NCBI GenBank assembly: GCA_014607495.2 | Contig: CP053161.1 | Location: 9,433,115 to 9,497,114 of the forward strand | Source: Carposina sasakii | Lineage: Eukaryota; Arthropoda; Insecta; Lepidoptera; Carposinidae | Reading direction: 5' to 3' | Length of the DNA stretch: 64,000 nt | Shown: positions 56,674 through 64,000 of the stretch, piece after piece | How the letters are laid out: every line of letters begins with the position of its first letter | Numbering within the stretch: position 1 is the stretch's first letter | The notes under the pieces: generated by a model | Seen by the model: the letters and a program-made list of their open reading frames with translations, nothing else | Databases searched by the model: none | Told to the model about the DNA's origin: nothing | Position numbers and translations under genes: made by a program

Positions 56674-56877
56674 TCAGTTTTCTTTATTCTCTCCCGGCGA
56701 ACCAACTAGGAACCATCGGGTTCGCGCTCGCACCGCCATGTTGCGTACTAGTCGCTTTTTGTCGTCAAGAGATGGCGCTAAATCAATCAAGATGTCCTGT
56801 TTATACGGAAGAAGCATAGCCGTGCTGTAACTCTCAGCTATTTCGTACAGACATTGCAAGCTTTTTATTCTTACATC
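56674..56877 (-). CDS. MMS19: MMS19 exon 7 (last exon)
   Basis: 67 codons plus stop (TGA at 56676-56674). The acceptor is ATATTTCAG|GATGT. It encodes DVRIKSLQCLYEI, then LLPYK, LDDKKRLVRN and FLVGSPG, the signature C-terminus that contacts the CIAO1-CIAO2B module in known complexes. Confidence 0.95.
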   Translation of the reverse strand, partial: DVRIKSLQCLYEIAESYSTAMLLPYKQDILIDLAPSLDDKKRLVRNMAVRARTRWFLVGSPGENKEN

Positions 56878-59800
56878 CTGAAATATAATAAAACGTATTC
56901 AATTTACATTCTGTTCGTATGGCCGGAAAAAAGTGTGAATGTTAAATTAAATCTCAACCTGCCCAAGTAGCATGACCGGCTAAACAAGATATGATAAACC
57001 GATTTATCGACATTTAGCCTGTCAAAATGCGATAAATATAGCCGCCATGTTGAATTTTGTAGAGACGATACGATATCGTACGATACGATATCCACGATGC
57101 GCAGTAATGCTAGGGGGGCTGGATCCTTAATCTTGTTACGAGCCAAATACTTACCATAGACTTAACGTATTCACTCAAATTGATCAGCTTTGGCAATATT
57201 GTCTGCAAACTATGTGTTATTGATGCGTGTTTCGTTTGCACGAAATAACATAGTATATCCACCATAACTAATAACAAATCTTTATCCTCAAATTCTAAGG
57301 CATCTGTTAGAAGTGGCGCCACCTATAAATACAATGAATCATGTGAACAGTACTAAAAGGATCATGCTATCTTGCTCAAGCTATGGGTCAGTTTCTAGCA
57401 AAAGGGTGAGAAGCAAAAATAACTTTTACGTCGTCATATGTGACGTTATATGCTCTAGAGCAATCTTTCCAGGCGTTAAGGCCTAGAAAAAGATAGCGCA
57501 ACTATTGCTATTCACATTTTTAAGGTGAAATAAAAACGGGAGGCGCTAATGATTTTCAAAGTGGGCGTTAGACGCAATAAGTTTACAAACCTCTGCTCTA
57601 GAGCTACTAAAAAACCAAAACCGCCCAAAAAGTTACACCCCCTATCATACCCCGTTTTGACAGCATAATAAATGGAATGTGTCTATCAAATTAAACAATG
57701 TGCTTATGCGCTTGTGCCATATTTTTTTTTTTTTTATTAGTAAAGCCCTACAAGCCATACATAAGTAGGCCGAGCAAAGCAAGAGCTAATCAAAGCGATG
57801 CAAAAGAAGTGAAGCCAAAAGGTAAATAAATTCACCATTGTGACTGAGTAGTAAGCAGCAATGTGGATGGATATTATTCTAAGGAATGGCCTAATATCCA
57901 GCCAGAGTAAAACCAAAAACCAACCTTATTAACGTGGTTATTAAGAACAGATCGCGGCACCTTCTCAAGTATATAGGCCCAGCTGAGTAAGTACGCTTCC
58001 TTTACATCTGCAGCTATTGGCGGCATGCTTTCTGTCAGCTCTGCAAACGCTTGGAACATCCTCTGTTTGTAAAGCAGGCTGACTCGACAGTGCTGTCTAT
58101 GTGTTAGGTAGTTAGGGTAGTCGGTCATTATGATTTTAACAGCCTCTGAACCCTGCTTGCAGAATAGTGGAGACGATATTGACATTACTATCTGAAAACA
58201 AGATGTCATAAAATATATTATGCGCAAAATATTTGAATTAACGACGCAAAAAGTTAAAATCAGTTCGCGAAACTATCATGGTCAGCTTACTTTTAGAGAT
58301 TAGTTTTAAATAAAACGAATTTGTTCCAGAAAATTTTCGTCATGCTAACCTCTAGGCATAAAGCCTATCAACCCGCAAGGGACCAGCGTAGTAGGAATAT
58401 GGTCTAATCCCCCCCGTATCATAGTAGGTACAACCGTGAGGTGTGGTCTAAGAGGTGTGAGACCTATGCCCAACAGTGAGAAACATTACAGGCTAATTAA
58501 AATTAATCTTACCTTTTGCAACCAAAATTTGAAAATGTCACTCCCCCTCATTATTAAAGCTTTAGCCACCCAAGCATACAGTTCAATTAACCTCGAACAT
58601 ACTATGTTCTCTGTCGATGCACAATTTGCTAAATAAATCTTTAAAACCTCATATAAAAGCTCAAACTTTTGTCCATGTTCAGCTTTGTTCAGAAAATTGG
58701 CTATTAACACACCTGCCCTTGTTCGTAAAAAGTCAACATCACTATACAATGCTGTATTCAAACATAAGTACATAATATCCTCAAAATCAGAATCATAAAC
58801 CGACTGTTGCAGAGAGTTATACAGAGATTCCAATACCAAAAAATGAGTTTGATTCTCCTTGCATTTTTCATAAATATTTGAGGTGTGCCTAAAAAGAGTA
58901 TTCTTCTGCTTGTCGCCGGGTAAACTGCTCATTGTGTTAGAAATTAATGTACACCCGTGCTGTAAGGTATCCATACAACCTAGAGGTATCTCCTTTAAGA
59001 TCCAAGTGATTATAGAATCTATCAGACCATGGTCACTTTCAATTTGAGCTACCTTCTCATTAGGATACAAGTTAGTATTCATCATGGAGTCACTCAACGC
59101 CACTACAACATTGCTAGCCTCTTTGTCACTTTGAACTAAAATTTTCAACATTTCCTCAATAATAATTTTCGTAAAATCGTCTATACTGGCCAAGTTACAG
59201 AGCAAATTCAAACGCTTCTGCAAAGCTGCATTATTGTTAGTCATATTCTCTAGATTACATTTTCCTTTAACTACAATAGACATTATCAATTCTGGATACT
59301 TCCTTGCTATAGCATGTACTGTTTCCACACACACACTTAAGAGATCATTCTCTTGGCTATGCTTAATATTGTATATTAAGACTTCTAAGAAAGGTAGTAC
59401 TAGATCACTTGGCAGAATATCTTTGGTCCTAATCAATGTTTTAAAGCCTGCTATCTGATACTCCTTATTTGGTTCACTTATGGCAGTCAGGCACAGCTGT
59501 GGTATCTCTTTGACTTGATCGTCTATTTCAGCTAGAATACCCCAGTGTACCGCTAGAGCATACATGTCACCGAAAAACTCTATACTCGCTATTTGTAACT
59601 TAGCTGATGTCTTGAAACCATAGTAAGCTACAATAGCAGGTATCATAGTTCTAGTGATTAAAAAACATGATTCTTTTGATGCATTCGCCATGGTTAATAG
59701 CACTCTTGTAGTTTGAACAAATTGACTAACAGTGGTTGCTTCAGCAAGAACAGTTTGCATTGATATCATGATTCCTTTAACAAAATTCTCAAATGCCTGG

Positions 59801-62800
59801 TCAGTGTCAGCTGTTGTGGCTAGTTTTGCTATTAATGCAGATAATGCTTCGTGAGCAGCCATTTTAAGTTCCTCATCCGTTTTCTGGGTTATCTCCCTTT
59901 TAATTGAAGCAGATAAGGTTCTAAGGAAGGGGCCATAAGCTTCAGCTTTGAACGTCTGGCAGCTTGCTGTCTGAAATGTAAAATTATTATATTAAAATAC
60001 ATATTTTACAGTGCAAATAACATTTTCACAAGTTTTATTCTGATTTTTTAAAATATACATTTTGTAAATGGCTAGGTCATAAAAACATTGAGTATTACTA
60101 CAGCACTACCTACTGTTCAAAGGATAACGTAAACTTCAGCCCTGTCAAATATAACTATACTAAAAAATGTATAATTATTACAGAATACAAAACAATTCAA
60201 CATAAAGCAACTAACCAATAGCTTCAATGAATCAATTTTGGCCAACCTTAGGGCAGAGTCCAACTTCTCTATCAACAGTATTAGGCATGGCTCCCCAAAT
60301 TCAGGGATTGCACAAAGACATGGAGTTAACGCTGATGCTAGATCCTGCCTGGTTACAGCTGCAGGATCATCAGCAGCCGGGTTGAAGTCAATTGGGTAAT
60401 AGCATGATATCACCTCAAACATCTCCTCGACCAAATGCCCTAATTTTGCCTGTTTAATAAATGTCTGTAACATGGTAAATAGAAACAGCAAATTCCGAGG
60501 ATCCCGTTCTCCATCCATGGATGATATTACACCATAGACAAAATCTGGTCCCAATGAGTTAGTGTCTGAAACAAGACTTCAATTCAAGTTCATTTAGATA
60601 CAACCAGGGACTTGGTACTAATACTTAGGCACAACTGTCTGTCAACTCTTAGATCCTGACATTTGTGACATTAAGTTTTATCTTCACACCAGGGACATTA
60701 CTGTAAACTTCTAAAGTTGGATTGTTTTCATTATGCAACCAAATCCACTCAACCCTTGTCAGCTCACTCATTCATTGAATTGACTAAAATTATGAATGGT
60801 AATTATATAAAGTGATATGATGTCATTCAAAAGCTAAAGATGTCAGTTTTAATTGTATAAACACAGAATATTATATGTTGTGTATATCATTATAATGAGG
60901 GATTTTCTGACAACTATGAAAAGTAAAAAAAATTAGTACAAATCACCTGGCACCTCGCATCACCTACCCTAATCCCCCCACTTCACCTCTTAAGCAAAGA
61001 CATCAATAGTTCCTAAGCACTATAGATAAACGAAGCAGACTATAGTGTGCAGTTCACGTCTGACTAAAAATTGGTCCGCTAGGAAAGACAAAGATATAGC
61101 AGATGCCTACCTAAGCATTGCTTGCATCTCTGCTAAATTAAAGGTATCTATACTATACTCTACTACACGAGGGTTAATAGTTATAAGTATCTGTAGCATT
61201 TAATAATATGGGATGGGATCAAAAGCATATACAGGAGTACGGAGAAGGACATAGACTACATCCTGTAGTACACACGTACACTCAGACTCAGCCTCTCCTG
61301 TCACTACCATGAAAACACATTCTGCACTCATCAGTAAACAGGATCGATCGCCATGGCGCAACGGTCCTATTGGGATCCTCTAGAGCAAACTGAAGGCGCG
61401 CTTGTCGGTGGCCTGCAGTCAATTTAGGGCCCATCATAGGTCTTTTTTGACGTCAAGTTGAGTTCCTTCAAGCATCTTCTTACTGTCCACACACTGACCG
61501 CCACCTCTCGTACCCCACCCGTAAGGTGTCGATTGTGCAGCGAGGTTGAGACAATGAGGCGGTTGTCTCTCTCTAAAGTGCACCGGTGGCAGTTCGTTTT
61601 TGGTCTGCGATTAAAGGCACCAGTCTCCTGGAACTGTCTGTATTCTCGAGATACAGCAGACTGGCTCAAGTGGAGCTGGGCAGAGGCTGTTCGCTGACTT
61701 AACCCTTGTGCAATAAGGTAACGACTTGAGCGGCTTCTTCTGATGTGGTTTCCATGGTTTTGCATAAATAAGGACTGCAATTAACGAAGATGTGCACCTG
61801 TCAACTTGTAATAAATGACTGATACAGAAGTGGAGGGGTTTTATAGCGGGAACAGGTAGCACAAGGTATTCCTTATGAAGCAAATTGACGTTGACGCCAA
61901 TTAAAATGCGTCATTAGTTCAGCGCATAGTTTTTTTTTAAGGTACTGATGTTAATTGAAAGCATAATTCTTCAGCTAAAATGACATATCACTTTTAAAAT
62001 TACAATTTATAGTTTTAGAAAAATCAATGTACATATATGTGTGCGCTCAACATAAGAGTCTATTTGGTTGCTTGTTAGTGTAGTAGTACATATCTCTCTT
62101 CAACAGTTAAACCTATGCCATATGATGGGTGCATAGTAACCACAAAGTACTTAATTTTGCATAAACATTGTCATCAATACCTTGTTTTATGTATTAGGCA
62201 CTTAACTAATATAATAAGCTAGTGATAGTCACAAAATACTACAAAAAAAAATTAAAAGATATGTATGTTCAGGTTAGAGATAATTTTTCAGTGTAAGATA
62301 CCCAATCAATGTAATTTAACAATCTTCAAAGAAATTAAGTACCTGCTTAGAAAAGCATACTCACAGTCAAAGCCTTTGTCAATTGCCTTTTGTATGATGG
62401 AGTATATATTGAATCTATCCTGTCTTACTTGTGACTGACATGGGATCTCTCTAAACAAAATTGTAAAAAATTCAGCACTATTTTGGATATCATAGTTATC
62501 CATGTTCAAAATCACTAAGAAGCCATCCAAAACTGCCGGTATTACTCTATGGTTATCATTTAAGCGATCTATGTAGAATTTGGATATAAATTTCATTTGC
62601 ATCTGTGACAAGTAGCTAGATGGTAGATCTTTGAGGATTTTAGTGAAGAAACGCATTCCTTTTTCGCGGTGCTCTGCTTCTTTATGTGTTAGCACACCGG
62701 CCATGTTCTCTACAATTTTTGTGATGTCGATGCGTCCAGAGATAATATCTAAAATAATATTAAACAAAATGACAAAGGAGATAAACAACCTTAAGGTACC

Positions 62801-63355
62801 TTAAGTATAGACTAGAGCATTTTATCAAGAATTTCTGTGTAATGTAAGGTTCTTATGAATGGTACAATACAGGTAAAAGCTCAATTTCCAAAGCATTTCC
62901 ATGTAATGTAACATTCCTGTGAATGCTCGGCATAATACTCAGAGCGAGTGTGCGTATTTACCCGTAACATTTTGTTGTAACTTGCGTTCACTCTTCCTTG
63001 AAATGTCAGCCCTACAAGTTGCATGCAAAGGCTCGACAAAATGTTACACCAATATTCTCGTTGGTTTCTACAATTTTATTATTGTTGTAACAAAACGGCG
63101 AGCGTGCTCCACATCTGGTTTGTAAAGGGTGATACACTATAACAGATCATAGAGCGGCTCGTTTTTCTGTTACAAGTAAATGCTCTGGTCTATACTTACC
63201 TTTAGACTAATCTAATCAGAGCTTAGAAATTAGATATCCAACATAACCACTGAGCACCTAGACATACCTGAAACGATATTTTGAGTAGACTCGAATATAT
63301 CTTCATTATTAATAATTTCTTCAGCCAATTCAGGTTTATACCAAATAGATTGCAT
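56674..63355 (-). CDS. MMS19: MMS19, cytosolic Fe-S assembly targeting factor
   Basis: MMS19 is the HEAT-repeat scaffold of the cytosolic iron-sulfur targeting complex. With CIAO1 and CIAO2B it delivers 4Fe-4S clusters to DNA polymerases, primase and helicases such as XPD, so its loss impairs replication and repair. Seven exons join in frame: 63355-63268, 62748-62365, 60565-60216, 59970-58513, 58191-57925, 57322-57155 and 56877-56674. Every intron is GT-AG. The sum is 2,919 bases, 972 residues, close to the fly protein (about 960). The MMS19 N-terminal domain spans exons 2-3 (MDGERDPRNL near residue 170; CYYPIDFNP). The C-terminal HEAT domain spans exons 4-7 and ends in the hallmark LLPYK ... 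LDDKKRLVR ... WFLVGSP. The gene appears functional; nothing is missing. The start is the first Met of exon 1 and is the least certain point. Confidence 0.93.
57155..57322 (-). CDS. MMS19: MMS19 exon 6
   Basis: 56 codons in phase 0 (residues 850-905). The acceptor is TATTTATAG|GTGGC and the donor is TCTATG|GTAAGT. It encodes the next-to-last HEAT helices. Confidence 0.92.
57461..57595. mobile_element. hAT-type MITE in MMS19 intron 5
   Basis: The 135-base insert is bounded by an exact 8-base duplication, CTCTAGAG, at 57453-57460 and 57596-57603. It starts CAATCTTTCC and ends ACAAACCTCTG. The terminal repeats are only weakly alike, but the duplication size and the TCTAGA core are typical of hAT targets. 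Inner inverted blocks (GGCGTTAAGGCC / GGGCGTTAGACGC) are visible. Confidence 0.6.
57925..58191 (-). CDS. MMS19: MMS19 exon 5
   Basis: 89 codons in phase 0 (residues 761-849). The acceptor is CTTGTTTTCAG|ATAGT and the donor is AATAAG|GTTGGT, a weaker but valid donor. It encodes YKQRMFQAFAELTESMPP and a KEAYLLSWAYILEKVP block of the C-terminal domain. Confidence 0.93.
58425..58500 (+). mobile_element. Retroposon tail fragment in MMS19 intron 4
   Basis: It contains GTGTGAGACCTATGCCCAAC and AGTGAGA, a diverged form of the GGAGGCCTATGTCCAGCAGT end shared by RTE LINEs and their SINE. It is very short and old. Confidence 0.45.
58513..59970 (-). CDS. MMS19: MMS19 exon 4 (large central exon)
   Basis: 486 codons in phase 0 (residues 275-760). 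The acceptor is TACATTTCAG|ACAGC and the donor is CAAAAG|GTAAGA. It encodes the central HEAT-repeat solenoid, a series of paired helices without catalytic motifs, and runs into the C-terminal domain (ARAGVL, WVAKALIMRG). There are no stops or frameshifts. Confidence 0.95.
60216..60565 (-). CDS. MMS19: MMS19 exon 3
   Basis: The acceptor is CTTGTTTCAG|ACACT and the donor is CTATTG|GTTAGT. It encodes residues 158-274, the most conserved part of the N-terminal domain, including DFVYGVISSMDGERDPRNL, YYPIDFNP and LIEKLDSALRLAKIDSL. Confidence 0.95.
61300..61900 (-). pseudogene. Tc1-type transposase relic in MMS19 intron 2
   Basis: The minus strand encodes the N-terminal half of a Tc1 transposase. 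It has a paired-like helix-turn-helix (GLSQRTASAQLHLSQSAVSR) and linker, then STSLHNRHLTGG and VSVWTVRRCLKE. After a frameshift near 61425, a catalytic-core start follows (LTAGHRQARLQFA ... WRSILFTDE). Sequence ends after the first catalytic Asp; the second Asp and Glu are missing. It is a dead, 3'-truncated copy that inserted in the intron. Minor frame damage makes it non-functional. Confidence 0.8.
62365..62748 (-). CDS. MMS19: MMS19 exon 2
   Basis: The acceptor is TATTATTTTAG|ATATT and the donor is GACT|GTGAGT. It encodes the start of the MMS19 N-terminal HEAT domain (residues 30-157), with LTHKEAEHREKGMRF and DRLNDNHRVIPAVLDG. Confidence 0.93.
62804..63196. mobile_element. TA-flanked inverted-repeat element in MMS19 intron 1
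   Basis: It begins AGTATAGACTAGAGCATTTT and ends with the complement-like AAATGCTCTGGTCTATACT, with TA at 62802-62803 and 63197-63198. The inner blocks TGTAATGTAAGGTTCTTATG and TGTAATGTAACATTCCTGTG form a direct repeat. No transposase. The superfamily is inferred from TA only. Confidence 0.55.
63268..63355 (-). CDS. MMS19: MMS19 exon 1
   Basis: Encodes residues 1-29, starting MQSIWYKPELAEEI. It ends one base into a codon at TTTCAG|GTATGT. The Met has no in-frame rival within the exon. N-termini vary between MMS19 orthologues, so an additional upstream exon cannot be excluded. Confidence 0.75.
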
Positions 63356-64000
63356 ATTGTATTTATTTTTATATATTCCTTTATAAAGACTTCAATGAAT
63401 ACGGTTATATTATCTGTAATGAAATGAGACAGCCTTATGTATTTATTTTAATCATAATTTGGAACAATTGCAGTAGGTTTGTGTAGAAAAATTAAAACAT
63501 TTTGCTTTGCAGTTTTATGTTAATGAGGTTATCTTATTTTGCAATACAATTTTTTTTTACTACATTTTTTTTTTTTTTTAGTTTATCCCGAAAGAAAGGC
63601 AAGGGGAACTAAGCCCATACAGCCTTTTTAGTACAGGTCAGGAGAGAATCGCCTTATTTTCGACAATTCTTTCTACCAAAAACCTCATATTCTACCATTA
63701 TTTTGTTGAATGAATGAGTGAATGGCCTTCTTCACTAAAGCCGATTTAGTTCCGTGTTCAGATCCAATTTTCCTGGCAATAAAAGTTTGTGCAATAACTT
63801 GTGAATCTTGGTGGTTGGTGATTGAATGCACGGTGTCTACTAGCCTTAAAAGCTACAAAGTAATGTATCCCTATGATTCTTTAATTCCTTCTCTATTTCT
63901 TCAAACTTAAAAAATAAAACAAATTAACCGTAAAATGTGACGGATTCGGCGGGAAAAGCTGGAGGGGTGCAGGTGTAATTTTCTTGTGAATTCAAAAATA
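63356..64000 (-). promoter_or_regulatory. Upstream region of MMS19
   Basis: These 645 bases should hold the MMS19 promoter and 5' leader. No TATA box stands out at a sensible distance. A poly-T/poly-A run at 63563-63582 next to CCCGAAAGAAAGGCAAGGGG (63587-63606) looks like a repeat end. No other gene is recognisable before the window ends. Confidence 0.4.

Overview
This is animal nuclear DNA, most likely from a moth or butterfly (Lepidoptera). It is AT-rich and dominated by transposons. It carries RTE-clade LINE ends finishing in TGATGATGA, a SINE family that borrows that tail, a BEL/Pao LTR retrotransposon, and one host gene with spliceosomal introns. The species cannot be fixed from the sequence alone. 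I see no operons, CRISPR arrays or prokaryotic signals.

The only host gene I can support is on the minus strand at the right end (56674-63355). It is a complete seven-exon MMS19 gene. All exon junctions are GT/AG, the phases are compatible and the product is 972 residues. MMS19 is the HEAT-repeat adaptor of the cytosolic iron-sulfur assembly targeting complex. Its introns hold a Tc1 transposase relic, a short element flanked by CTCTAGAG repeats, a TA-flanked inverted-repeat element and a retroposon tail.

The remaining ~56 kb is intergenic and made of mobile elements of different ages. From left to right: tRNA-derived SINEs (0.7, 8.1 and 25.3-25.6 kb); palindromic MITEs (3.1, 10.4, 34.7, 35.5, 41.0, 41.8, 47.6-47.9 and 49.9 kb); an apparently intact BEL/Pao retrotransposon with identical 304-bp LTRs and a 5-bp target duplication (16449-22720); a 5'-truncated RTE LINE with an open reverse transcriptase fragment (28.8-29.9 kb); an element with 313-bp internal repeats (31.6-32.5 kb); a Tc1/mariner DD41D transposon with unusually long 0.62-kb terminal inverted repeats (37828-40485); a nested stack in which a hAT element, itself carrying a fold-back element and a SINE, sits inside a Harbinger-type MITE (42482-45061); an RTE relic interrupted by a Jockey-like LINE tail (46.3-47.1 kb); and a P-like transposon that retains a THAP zinc-finger exon (50503-52886).

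Several insertions have exact target-site duplications, so the nesting order can be read directly. The most notable points are the DD41D element, whose inverted repeats include the end of its own transposase gene, the THAP-bearing element, the nested stack at 42.5-45.1 kb, and the very young BEL/Pao copy.
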